6,812 nucleotides of DNA, from NCBI GenBank assembly GCA_009785775.1, contig WQVR01000049.1, positions 1 to 6,812 of the forward strand. Direction: 5' to 3'. Each line of letters starts with the position of its first letter. The stretch's first letter is position 1. The notes beneath the pieces are model-generated. The model saw only the letters and a list, made by a program, of their open reading frames with translations. It was not told the DNA's origin and did no database searches. Source of the DNA: Candidatus Proendomicrobium guianensium. Lineage in GTDB: Bacteria; Elusimicrobiota; Endomicrobiia; Endomicrobiales; Endomicrobiaceae. The position numbers were made by a program, and so were the translations under genes. Shown here one piece after another: positions 1 to 6,533 of the stretch.

Positions 1-746
1 AGCGCACAAAAGAACGGGTAACCCGTAATAAAAAAGAGTTTCCCTTAAATAATAAATGTTATACCGCCGCAAACCCATACTGCTTTGAGAATGCCTTGCG
101 CGCCAAACCCATGGCATTTATTTGCGAGGTAAAAAAAGCCTCTCCCTCTAAAGGCGTCATAGACCCCGTTTTTGATTATAAAAAAATAGCTTCGGATTAC
201 GCGGCGGCGGGGGCTAACGCTCTTTCTGTATTAACAGAACCGTATTTTTTTATGGGTTCGGACAACTTTTTGAAAGAAATTAAAAGCCTTGTAAATATTC
301 CTGTTTTGCGTAAAGATTTCACTATAGATGAATACCAAATATATCAAGCCTGCGTGCTCGGGGCAGACGCCGTACTTTTAATAGTTTCAATTTTAGATTA
401 TGCCCGTATTAAAGATTTTTTAAGCTTAGCCGCAGAACTGGGGCTAGCGACTCTAGTTGAAACGCATGACGAATACGAAGTTGAAACCGCCTTAAAAGCC
501 GGCACAAAAATTTTGGGTGTTAACAACCGCGATTTAAAAACTTTTAAAGTAGATATTAACACAAGCGTACGGCTTAAAAAATATGTGCCCGACGATGTTT
601 TATTTGTTGCCGAAAGCGGCATCGAAACGGCAGAAGATATTAAAGTGCTTGCGCACAGCAACATTAACGGCGTGCTTGTAGGTGAAGCATTAATGCGCGC
701 GCAATGCAAAATAAACGCTTTAAAAGAACTAAAAAAATACTTATGA
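1..746 (+). CDS. trpC: Indole-3-glycerol-phosphate synthase, 5'-truncated by the window edge
   Basis: This cytosolic (beta/alpha)8-barrel enzyme closes the indole ring, converting CdRP (carboxyphenylamino-deoxyribulose phosphate) to indole-3-glycerol phosphate. The first complete codon is at 3. The frame has no stop from there to the TGA at 744-746, giving 247 visible residues against a usual 255-260, so only about ten N-terminal residues and the start codon are missing. A TTG at 96 could be taken for a start. However, the residues encoded upstream (RTKERV near the edge, then a segment ending FENALRAKP) fit the normal IGPS N-terminal helix, so 96 is internal. Family catalytic residues are all visible: Glu (126-128) and Lys (132-134) in EVKKASPSKG, Lys (312-314) in LRKDF, Glu (459-461) in LVETH, Asn (522-524) in GVNNRD and Glu (612-614) in VAESG. 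The phosphate-site motif LVGEALMR lies near the end. The stop overlaps the trpF start by 4 nt (ATGA). Identification is secure. Confidence 0.96.
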   Translation, partial: RTKERVTRNKKEFPLNNKCYTAANPYCFENALRAKPMAFICEVKKASPSKGVIDPVFDYKKIASDYAAAGANALSVLTEPYFFMGSDNFLKEIKSLVNIPVLRKDFTIDEYQIYQACVLGADAVLLIVSILDYARIKDFLSLAAELGLATLVETHDEYEVETALKAGTKILGVNNRDLKTFKVDINTSVRLKKYVPDDVLFVAESGIETAEDIKVLAHSNINGVLVGEALMRAQCKINALKELKKYL

Positions 747-1336
747 CCAAAATAAAAATCTGCGGGGTAGCCTCGCTACCTGTTATAAATGCCGTAAACG
801 AACACATGCCAGACTATATAGGCTTTGTTTTTGTGCCGTCAAAACGTCAGGTTAGCGCGGAAACCGCAAAAAAATTAAAACAAAGTTTAAACCCCGCTAT
901 TAAAGCCGTAGGTGTTTTTGTTAATGAAAAAATAGAAAATATACAAGCCATTTACAAAGAAAATATTATAGATATGGTACAACTTCACGGTGATGAAGCT
1001 GAGAATTATATTGCAGAACTTCGCAAAAAAATCACAGCGCCCATAATAAAAGCCGTGCAGGTTGGGGAAGCTCCCGTAAACTTTAAAACCACCGCAGATT
1101 ATTTACTTTTTGACGGCGCACAAGCGGGTAGCGGCAAAACATTTAATTGGGGCAATATAAAAACGGCACAAGGCGCCTTTTTGGCGGGGGGTATAAATGC
1201 CGCTAATGCGCTTGAGGCAATTAAAACTCTAAGCCCCTACTGCTTAGACATAAGCAGCGGCGTTGAAACTAATGGCATTAAAGATGCCGAAAAAATAAAA
1301 CAAATAATAGAAATTATACGAGGCACGCATGTCTAA
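743..1336 (+). CDS. trpF: Phosphoribosylanthranilate isomerase
   Basis: This cytosolic barrel enzyme performs the Amadori rearrangement of phosphoribosylanthranilate to CdRP, the step before TrpC. I place the start at the ATG at 743, which overlaps the trpC stop as ATGA. It gives the canonical N-terminus MTKIKICG and 197 residues, a normal family length. An in-frame ATG at 704 would add 13 lysine/arginine-rich residues inside trpC and is unlikely. The general base Cys7 lies in KICG and the general acid Asp124 in LLFDG. Other family blocks are FVFVPSKR, GVFVNE, VQLHGDE, FLAGGI and LDISSGVE near the C-terminus. The loop after Asp124 reads AGSGKTFNW, where GGTGKTFDW is commoner, a mild variation. 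No strong ribosome site precedes 743, so coupling to trpC translation is likely. The 3' end overlaps trpB by 8 nt. Confidence 0.96.
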   Translation: MTKIKICGVASLPVINAVNEHMPDYIGFVFVPSKRQVSAETAKKLKQSLNPAIKAVGVFVNEKIENIQAIYKENIIDMVQLHGDEAENYIAELRKKITAPIIKAVQVGEAPVNFKTTADYLLFDGAQAGSGKTFNWGNIKTAQGAFLAGGINAANALEAIKTLSPYCLDISSGVETNGIKDAEKIKQIIEIIRGTHV

Positions 1337-2534
1337 AAACATTGAAAACCCCGTTACGGGGCGGTTCGGGCAACACGGCGGGCAGTACGTTTCAGAAACT
1401 TTAATGTATGCTCTGGATGAACTTGAACAAGCTTACGCTTACTACAAAAAAGACAAAACGTTTAACGGTGAACTTTCTGAACTATTAAACAATTATGCAG
1501 GCCGCCCGTCTAACCTTTACTTCGCTAAAAATATGACAGAACATTTGGGCGGGGCAAAAGTGTATCTAAAGCGGGAAGATTTAAACCACACAGGCTCCCA
1601 CAAAATTAACAATGTTTTAGGGCAAGCTTTACTCGCAAAAAAAATGGGCAAAACCCGCCTGATAGCAGAAACAGGCGCGGGTCAGCACGGCGTGGCAACA
1701 GCAACTGCGGCAGCACTTTTAGGGCTTGAATGTGAAGTGTTTATGGGCGAAGAAGACTGCCTTAGGCAGTCTTTAAACGTGTATAGAATGAAGTTGTTGG
1801 GCGCAACGATTAACCCCGTTACTTCCGGCACCAAAACGCTTAAAGACGCCGTAAGCGAAACCATGCGCGAATGGACAAAACGTATAAAAGACACTCATTA
1901 TGTTTTAGGTTCTGTAATGGGTCCATACCCTTTTCCTGAAATCGTTAGGGATTTTCAAAGCGTAATAAGCTTAGAAGCCAGACAACAAGTTCTTGAGCGC
2001 GAAGGAAAACTCCCTGCCTGCGTTATTGCTTGCGTGGGGGGCGGCTCTAACGCCATTGGCGCGTTTTATAATTTTATAAATGATAAAAACGTAACATTAA
2101 TAGGTTGCGAAGCGGCAGGTAAAGGAGTAGACACAAATATGCACGCCGCTACAATTACAAAAGGCAGGCTTGGCATTTTTCACGGTATGAAATCTTATTT
2201 TTGCCAAGACGAAAACGGGCAAATTGCCCCTGCCCACTCTATTTCGGCAGGGCTTGATTACCCGGGCATAGGCCCCGAACACGCAAATCTTTTTGATACG
2301 GCAAGAGCCCAGTATGTACCCGTAACAGATAATGAAGCAATTGCCGCTTTTGATTATCTGGCGGCTAAAGAAGGCATAATACCCGCAATAGAATCTGCCC
2401 ACGCCATTGCCCATGCCATAAAAATTGCGCCCGAAATGCCAAAGAATGATATTATTATTGTTTGCCTTTCAGGCAGGGGCGATAAAGACGTTGCCTCTGT
2501 CGCCAAATATAAAGGGGAAAATATTTATGAGTAA
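1329..2534 (+). CDS. trpB: Tryptophan synthase beta chain
   Basis: This PLP enzyme condenses indole with L-serine to give L-tryptophan. It works as the beta2 core of the alpha2-beta2 complex, receiving indole through a tunnel from TrpA. The 401-residue length is typical of the standard (TrpB1) class found beside trpA. The PLP Schiff-base lysine is Lys92 in TGSHKINN. The catalytic glutamate is Glu114 in AETGAGQHG, the same 22-residue spacing as E. coli Lys87/Glu109. The PLP phosphate-binding loop GGGSN spans about 237-241, and the serine contacting the pyridine nitrogen is Ser381 in CLSGRGDKD. The N-terminal GRFGQHGGQYVSETL block is also typical. The ATG at 1329 has an AGG at 1321-1323 five bases upstream and overlaps the trpF stop by 8 nt. 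The stop TAA (2532-2534) overlaps the trpA start by 8 nt, as expected for subunits made in equal amounts. Confidence 0.98.
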   Translation: MSKNIENPVTGRFGQHGGQYVSETLMYALDELEQAYAYYKKDKTFNGELSELLNNYAGRPSNLYFAKNMTEHLGGAKVYLKREDLNHTGSHKINNVLGQALLAKKMGKTRLIAETGAGQHGVATATAAALLGLECEVFMGEEDCLRQSLNVYRMKLLGATINPVTSGTKTLKDAVSETMREWTKRIKDTHYVLGSVMGPYPFPEIVRDFQSVISLEARQQVLEREGKLPACVIACVGGGSNAIGAFYNFINDKNVTLIGCEAAGKGVDTNMHAATITKGRLGIFHGMKSYFCQDENGQIAPAHSISAGLDYPGIGPEHANLFDTARAQYVPVTDNEAIAAFDYLAAKEGIIPAIESAHAIAHAIKIAPEMPKNDIIIVCLSGRGDKDVASVAKYKGENIYE

Positions 2535-3300
2535 AATACAAGCGGCGTTTAAAAACAAAAAGTTGTTTATACCTTATATAACAGTTGGCGACCCAGACTT
2601 AAACAGTACCAAAAATTTTATACTTGCGCTTCAAGAAGCGGGTGCGGGGCTTATAGAATTAGGCATACCCTTTTCAGACCCCGTTGCCGAAGGTCCCGTA
2701 ATACAAAGGGCAAATGAGCGCGCCATGACAAACAATATTACGCCTGAAGATATTTTCAAAATGCTTGAAAGCATAAAGCACGAAATAAAAGTGCCCCTGG
2801 CGTTTTTAACCTATCTTAACCCTGTATTAAATTACGGTTATGACAACTTTTTTAAACGCTGTACGGAAGTTGGCGTTGCGGGCATAATTACGCCGGATTT
2901 ACCTTTTGAAGAACATTCTGAAATTAAAAACTTCACGGACAAACACAATATAGACATAATTACGCTGGCTTCGCCCACGTCTTCCAATGAGCGCCTTGAA
3001 AAAATGGCAAAAGCCGCGCGGGGTTATATTTATCTGGTATCTTCCATGGGAGTCACGGGAGAGCGTAATGTAATTACTACAGATATAAAAGCAATAACAT
3101 CTGAAATTAAAAAATATACCGATGTGCCTGTTGCGGTAGGTTTTGGCATTTCTACGCCCGAACAAGCCCGCGACATTTCTAAAGCGGCAAACGGCATTAT
3201 AGTAGGAAGCGCCATTGTAAAACTTATAGAGGCACACGGCACCAAAGCCGCCCCCCATATTGCCGCCTATACGCAAAACATGGTAAACGCAATAACATAA
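2527..3300 (+). CDS. trpA: Tryptophan synthase alpha chain
   Basis: TrpA cleaves indole-3-glycerol phosphate to indole and glyceraldehyde-3-phosphate and passes indole to TrpB. I choose the ATG at 2527 (257 residues) over in-frame upstream codons inside trpB. It gives the normal N-terminus MSKIQAAFKNKKLFIPYITVGDPD and has an AAGGGG-type ribosome site around 2512-2517. The proton-transfer Glu49 of E. coli corresponds to Glu44 in IELGIPFSDP. The position of catalytic Asp60 is filled by Glu55 in VAEGP, confirmed by codon GAA. From memory, that Asp-to-Glu variant also occurs in other bacterial TrpA lineages. Phosphate-binding and loop motifs are intact: SSMGVTGERN, VAVGFGIS and GIIVGSAIVKLI. It is the last gene of the visible trp operon; the next gene is 123 nt away after a weak terminator-like hairpin and a candidate promoter. 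Confidence 0.97.
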   Translation: MSKIQAAFKNKKLFIPYITVGDPDLNSTKNFILALQEAGAGLIELGIPFSDPVAEGPVIQRANERAMTNNITPEDIFKMLESIKHEIKVPLAFLTYLNPVLNYGYDNFFKRCTEVGVAGIITPDLPFEEHSEIKNFTDKHNIDIITLASPTSSNERLEKMAKAARGYIYLVSSMGVTGERNVITTDIKAITSEIKKYTDVPVAVGFGISTPEQARDISKAANGIIVGSAIVKLIEAHGTKAAPHIAAYTQNMVNAIT

Positions 3301-3304
3301 ACAC

Positions 3305-3328
3305 TCCGGCAGTGCCAGATTTACTTTT
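3305..3328 (+). terminator. Weak terminator-like hairpin after trpA
   Basis: Just after the trpA stop there is a short interrupted inverted repeat: TC (3305-3306) and GGC (3308-3310) pair with GCC (3314-3316) and GA (3318-3319), with one mismatch and a 3-nt loop. A T-rich stretch follows (3320-3328). The position and tail suit an intrinsic terminator for the trp operon, but the stem is short, so readthrough into rpsO remains possible. Confidence 0.3.
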
Positions 3329-3350
3329 AAAAAATAATTTGGTAGAATTT

Positions 3351-3378
3351 TTGGACGTGTCACTTTAGCATATATACA
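3351..3378 (+). promoter_or_regulatory. Candidate sigma70-type promoter for rpsO
   Basis: TTGGAC at 3351-3356 resembles a -35 box. TATACA at 3373-3378, after a 16-bp spacer, resembles a -10 box within the TA-rich run at 3371-3386. Transcription would start near 3385, giving rpsO a leader of about 40 nt. It is the best promoter-like pair between trpA and rpsO and would let the rpsO cluster be expressed apart from trp. It is assigned by eye; other phasings in the TA-rich run are possible. Confidence 0.4.
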
Positions 3379-3411
3379 TATATATTAGTGTACATTAGTA
3401 ATAACAATAAT

Positions 3412-3416
3412 AGGAG
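3412..3416 (+). promoter_or_regulatory. Ribosome binding site of rpsO
   Basis: AGGAG lies seven bases before the ATG at 3424. It is among the strongest ribosome sites in the window, as expected for a ribosomal protein gene, and fixes the rpsO start. Confidence 0.75.
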
Positions 3417-3423
3417 CAGTTAG

Positions 3424-3684
3424 ATGGCATTTGAAAAAAAACCGGTAGTAGAAAGCTTTAAAACCCACGCGACAGACACAGGCAGCCCCGAAGTTCAGGT
3501 GGCGCTTCTTACATCACGCATTAATTATCTGTCCGATCACTTTAAAAAATTCCCTAAAGACTTCGCCTCGCGCGTCGGCTTTTTAAAAATGATAAGCCAA
3601 AGAAGAAGGTTGCTTGACTACTTAAAAAAGCACAACAAAGACAGCTATTCTACGCTTATAAAAAAGCTAGACCTTAGAAAGTAA
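3424..3684 (+). CDS. rpsO: 30S ribosomal protein S15
   Basis: S15 is a primary 16S rRNA-binding protein that organises the central-domain three-way junction and contributes to a bridge with the 50S subunit. The product has 86 residues (family usually 88-89). Hallmark blocks are present: TDTGSPEVQVALLTSRI (about 17-33), the QRRRLLDYLKK helix, and the C-terminal LIKKLDLRK. In the rRNA-contact loop the usual H-K-K-D-H-H-S-R-R pattern is replaced by F-P-K-D-F-A-S-R-V (43-51). His39, Asp46 and Ser49 are kept, while three other commonly conserved positions become Phe43, Phe47 and Ala48. The ATG at 3424 is set by an AGGAG ribosome site. The gene is followed by pnp, the classic rpsO-pnp pairing also seen in E. 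coli. I could not recognise an S15-binding operator (pseudoknot or rRNA mimic) in the short leader. Confidence 0.97.
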   Translation: MAFEKKPVVESFKTHATDTGSPEVQVALLTSRINYLSDHFKKFPKDFASRVGFLKMISQRRRLLDYLKKHNKDSYSTLIKKLDLRK

Positions 3685-3748
3685 ATAACAGGAAATAAAT
3701 TGAAATATAGCCCAAGCCCGAGCAGTGCATTGCCCTGCAGACAACTTT

Positions 3749-3794
3749 ATAAAAGTTTCAAAGAAATTTAAAAGAATTTTTTTGAAACTTTTAT
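3749..3794 (+). promoter_or_regulatory. Long AT-rich hairpin in the rpsO-pnp leader, candidate RNase III site
   Basis: A perfect 14-bp inverted repeat (3749-3762 with 3781-3794) continues inward with G-U and A-U pairs to about 3769/3774. This makes a stem of about 20-21 bp with a loop of four A residues. The stem is A/U-rich, and no T-run follows its right arm (next bases TGCTG), so it is not a standard intrinsic terminator. In E. coli the pnp leader folds into a long stem that RNase III cuts, after which PNPase represses its own mRNA. The position here, 36 nt before the pnp start, and the stem length fit an analogous role. The structure is read directly from the sequence; the function is inferred by analogy. 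Confidence 0.6.
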
Positions 3795-3818
3795 TGCTGT
3801 TTAGGCGGCTAGGGAAAA

Positions 3819-3823
3819 TGGAG
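3819..3823 (+). promoter_or_regulatory. Ribosome binding site that fixes the GTG start of pnp
   Basis: TGGAG ends seven bases before GTG at 3831. The residues after this GTG (DNVLKKSINVAG) match where PNPases begin, so this site supports GTG over any internal ATG. Confidence 0.65.
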
Positions 3824-3830
3824 ACAATTA

Positions 3831-5903
3831 GTGGACAACGTATTAAAAAAAAGTATTAACGTAGCAGGAACAGAAATTAACATTGAATCGGGCCGTATGG
3901 CAAAACAGGCAAACGGCTCTTGCCTTATAAACATTGGCGGCACAACCGTACTTGTAAACGCGGTTTGCGGCAAAGACCCTAAAGACGGCATAGACTTTAT
4001 GCCCCTTACCGTAGATTACCGTGAAAGAGCTTTTGCGGCAGGCCGTATACCCGGCGGTTTTTTTAAACGCGAAGCAAAACCGCGCGACTCAGAAGTTTTA
4101 GTAAGCCGCCTTACAGACAGAACCATACGCCCCCTTTTTAGCGAATACTGGCGCAATGAAACGCAAATAGCCGCAATAGTTTTATCACATGACGGCGAAC
4201 ATCCTTCCGATATAATTTCAATAATAGGCACGTCTGTAGCGTTAACACTTTCAGACATTCCGTTTTACACGCCGGTAGCTGCCGTGCGCATAGGCAAAAT
4301 TAACGGACAATTAGTAGTAAACCCCACAATAAGCCAGCAAAAAGAAAGCGTTTTAGACCTTGTTGTAGGCGGCACCGAAGACGCCGTAACAATGGTTGAA
4401 GCAGGCGCTTCTGAATTATCTGAAGACGAAATGCTGGAAGCCCTAAACTTAGCGGCGGCGCAAATTAAAGAAATTTGTGTTTTCCAAAAAAACTTACCGC
4501 AAAAAGAAAGGATAAAAGTAGCAGAACCTGTTATAAACGAAGCTTTAAAAGCAGACGTTTATGCAGAAGGCGTTGCAAAAGCCCAAGAAGGCGTAACCAT
4601 AAAAGAAAAGTCCGAACGCGACGCATTTTGGTCTGCATTTAAAAAAGATATCAAAGCCCGTATGGAAGAAAAATACCCGGGTTCTGCCAAAGAAGCCGAC
4701 TTTTTACTGGAAGATATTTTCTACAAAGAAGCACGCGCTTTAGTGCTTGACAAAAACGTGCGTACCGACGGGCGCGGCATGGCAGACATCCGCCACATTA
4801 CCTGCGAGTTAGACATTTTACCGCAAACCCACGGCTCGGCTTTATTTACAAGGGGTCAAACGCAAGCCCTTGCAACCGTAACGCTTGGCACCCCCGGCGA
4901 CAAACAAATTATGGACGAACTTATAGGCGAATATAAAGAACGTTTTATGCTTCATTATAATTTTCCCGGATTTTCCACGGGTGAACCAAAACCCGAACGT
5001 ACCCCCGGCAGACGCGAAGTAGGCCACGGGGCGCTTGCAAAAAGAGCATTAAGGGAAATACTTCCCGGTGAAGAAGATTTTGGCTATACAATAAGAATAG
5101 TGTCTGACATATTAGAATCTAACGGTTCTTCATCTATGGCTTCAATTTGCGGCGGCAGTCTTGCATTATTTGCGGCAGGCGTGCCGGCAAAAGCTTCATG
5201 CGCCGGAATTGCCATGGGACTTATTAAAGAAGGCGACAAGTACGCAGTATTATCCGACATCATGGGCATGGAAGACCATTTAGGCGATATGGACTTTAAA
5301 GTTGCCGGTACCCGCAAAGGTATTACCGCCCTTCAAATGGACATAAAAATAGCAGGGCTTACCACCGAAATTATGGCAAAAGCTTTAGAGCAAGCACGCG
5401 TAGGACGCCTTGAAATATTAGACAAAATGGACTCAAGCTTGCAAAACCCGCGCACAGAACTTGCCAAAACCGCGCCTTGCATGGTAACTATTTCAATACC
5501 GCCTAAAAAAATAGGCGAACTTATAGGCCCCGGCGGCAAAAATATTAAAAAAATTCAAGAAGTAAACGAAGTTGAAATAGACATTGAAGAAGACGGCCGC
5601 GTGTTTATCACCGGCCCAGACCACGCAAAAGTTGCCGTAGCGCGCGAAATGGTTGAAAGCATTACCGCCGAAATTGAAGTTGGCAAAGTTTATAAAGGTA
5701 AAGTTGTAAAGCTTATGCCTTTTGGCGCATTTGTAGAAGTGCTACCCGGAAAAGACGGCATGGTGCATGTTTCGCAAATTTCTAAAGAGCGCGTAAACAA
5801 AGTTGAAGATGTTTTAAAAGAGGGTGACGAAGTTACCGTAAAATGCATTGAAATAGACAAACAAGGCAGAGTAAACCTAAGCATGAAAGCTGTTGACCAA
5901 TAA
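3831..5903 (+). CDS. pnp: Polyribonucleotide nucleotidyltransferase (PNPase)
   Basis: PNPase is a trimeric, cytosolic 3'-to-5' exoribonuclease that uses phosphate to release nucleoside diphosphates, and can add tails in reverse. It is a core part of mRNA decay. The 690 residues show the full architecture: a first RNase PH-like domain (about 10-140) with the RNA-gripping GGFFKRE loop at 75-81, then a helical linker (about 240-310). The second, catalytic RNase PH-like domain (about 315-540) has LFTRGQTQAL and EDHLGDMDFKVAGT. In it Asp482 and Asp488 correspond to E. coli Asp486 and Asp492. A KH domain follows with GPGG at 566-569, and an S1 domain from about 618 to the end. The protein stops just after S1, without the longer tail of E. 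coli (711 residues). The GTG start is supported by a ribosome site. Tandem stops (TAATAA) end the gene, and a long hairpin in its leader suggests post-transcriptional control. Confidence 0.98.
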   Translation: MDNVLKKSINVAGTEINIESGRMAKQANGSCLINIGGTTVLVNAVCGKDPKDGIDFMPLTVDYRERAFAAGRIPGGFFKREAKPRDSEVLVSRLTDRTIRPLFSEYWRNETQIAAIVLSHDGEHPSDIISIIGTSVALTLSDIPFYTPVAAVRIGKINGQLVVNPTISQQKESVLDLVVGGTEDAVTMVEAGASELSEDEMLEALNLAAAQIKEICVFQKNLPQKERIKVAEPVINEALKADVYAEGVAKAQEGVTIKEKSERDAFWSAFKKDIKARMEEKYPGSAKEADFLLEDIFYKEARALVLDKNVRTDGRGMADIRHITCELDILPQTHGSALFTRGQTQALATVTLGTPGDKQIMDELIGEYKERFMLHYNFPGFSTGEPKPERTPGRREVGHGALAKRALREILPGEEDFGYTIRIVSDILESNGSSSMASICGGSLALFAAGVPAKASCAGIAMGLIKEGDKYAVLSDIMGMEDHLGDMDFKVAGTRKGITALQMDIKIAGLTTEIMAKALEQARVGRLEILDKMDSSLQNPRTELAKTAPCMVTISIPPKKIGELIGPGGKNIKKIQEVNEVEIDIEEDGRVFITGPDHAKVAVAREMVESITAEIEVGKVYKGKVVKLMPFGAFVEVLPGKDGMVHVSQISKERVNKVEDVLKEGDEVTVKCIEIDKQGRVNLSMKAVDQ

Positions 5904-5954
5904 TAAAAAAGTAACAAAAAATAAAAACTTTTTAAAAAGGCAGGTATAAAAGTT

Positions 5955-6461
5955 ATGAGCAAACAAGAAAAAAGCAATGTTTCAAAAGAAAAAGAGCAGT
6001 CAGCAACAGAGTTAGGCGCAAAAGTTAAAGCTATTTATGACGTTATGTGCGAAGAAAAAATTGAAGAACTGCAAGTGTCTTCAGACGACTTAAACGTGCT
6101 TATAAAGCGCGCTTCTAAAAACCCAGTTGTCGTTGCCGCCGCGCCGCAACAAGTTGCAGTAGCGGCTGAAGCTAATGAAGCCGCAGCAACTGAAAACTCT
6201 GTAAGTGCCGCACCTGCCGCTGGCGAAACCATAGACTCGCCTGTGTCAGGCATTTTGTGGCGTTCGCCTTCGCCCACAAGCGCTCCTTTCATAAAAGACG
6301 GAGATATTGTAAACGTCGGACAAGTGCTTTGTATTATTGAAGCCATGAAAGTGATGAACGAAATAAAAGCAGAATTCAAATTTAAAGTTGTAAAAATTTT
6401 AATAGATAACGGCAATACCGTAAACTCGGGCGACACAATACTTTCAATAGAACGCATATAA
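5955..6461 (+). CDS. accB: Biotin carboxyl carrier protein of acetyl-CoA carboxylase
   Basis: AccB carries CO2 on biotin between biotin carboxylase (AccC) and the carboxyltransferase (AccA/AccD), making malonyl-CoA, the first step of fatty-acid synthesis. The 168 residues begin with a charged, lysine-rich leader, followed by a BCCP-type N-terminal helix region (about 18-55, with KIEELQV). An Ala/Val-rich flexible linker (about 58-90) follows, then a biotinyl domain (about 94-168). The biotin-acceptor lysine is Lys132 in EAMKVMNEI. The loop SPSPTSAPF is the extra 'thumb' seen in AccB proteins, which favours AccB over other biotinyl subunits. One oddity is that the turn after the biotin hairpin reads AEFKFKVV, lacking the usual glycine. 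The ATG at 5955 has AGG/CAGG elements upstream (5938-5944) and lies 51 nt after pnp, so co-transcription is plausible. accC is not adjacent downstream. Confidence 0.93.
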   Translation: MSKQEKSNVSKEKEQSATELGAKVKAIYDVMCEEKIEELQVSSDDLNVLIKRASKNPVVVAAAPQQVAVAAEANEAAATENSVSAAPAAGETIDSPVSGILWRSPSPTSAPFIKDGDIVNVGQVLCIIEAMKVMNEIKAEFKFKVVKILIDNGNTVNSGDTILSIERI

Positions 6462-6472
6462 GCCGTTGTCCT

Positions 6473-6506
6473 AAAAAGCAATACTTTTACTTTAAAGTGT
6501 GTTTTT
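6473..6506 (+). terminator. Possible AT-rich terminator after accB
   Basis: ACTTT (6483-6487) pairs with AAAGT (6494-6498). An outer A-run (6473-6477) can pair with the T-run at 6502-6506 across a small internal loop. An A-run, stem and T-run arrangement right after a gene resembles an intrinsic terminator, but the stem is short, imperfect and A/T-rich, so it may be weak or meaningless. Confidence 0.22.
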
Positions 6507-6510
6507 CCAA

Positions 6511-6533
6511 GGGGCGTATGCCCTCTGCAGGAG
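6511..6533 (+). promoter_or_regulatory. Small GC hairpin plus ribosome site before the winged-helix gene
   Basis: GGGC (6512-6515) and GCCC (6520-6523) form a 4-bp GC stem, with an added G-U pair outside and a GTAT tetraloop. The AGGAG ribosome site (6529-6533) follows four bases after the base of the stem and six bases before the ATG at 6540. The ribosome site is well supported; a regulatory role for the hairpin is only a possibility. Confidence 0.4.

Noticed and set aside
704..742. Upstream ATG for trpF inside trpC
   Set aside because: It adds a Lys/Arg-rich extension not found in TrpF. The ATGA overlap at 743 gives the canonical N-terminus.
2425..2526. Extended N-terminus for trpA inside trpB
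   Set aside because: The extra 34 residues are an out-of-frame reading of trpB. The ATG at 2527 has a ribosome site and matches TrpA length.
2899..3363. Long antisense open frame opposite trpA (and similar ones opposite trpC, trpB, pnp and accB)
   Set aside because: The predicted proteins are low-complexity or Cys/Ser/Phe-rich with no family resemblance, and they lie fully opposite well-supported genes. They are codon-shadow artefacts.
3711..3740. GC-richer patch between rpsO and pnp as an intrinsic terminator for rpsO
   Set aside because: Only 4-bp stems (GCAG with CTGC) can be drawn and no T-run follows.
5905..5939. A/T-rich hairpins between pnp and accB (AAAAAGT with ACTTTTT; palindrome CTTTTTAAAAAG)
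   Set aside because: The two structures exclude each other, consist almost only of A-T pairs and have no T-tract behind them. They are likely by-products of A-rich DNA, so I do not call a terminator.
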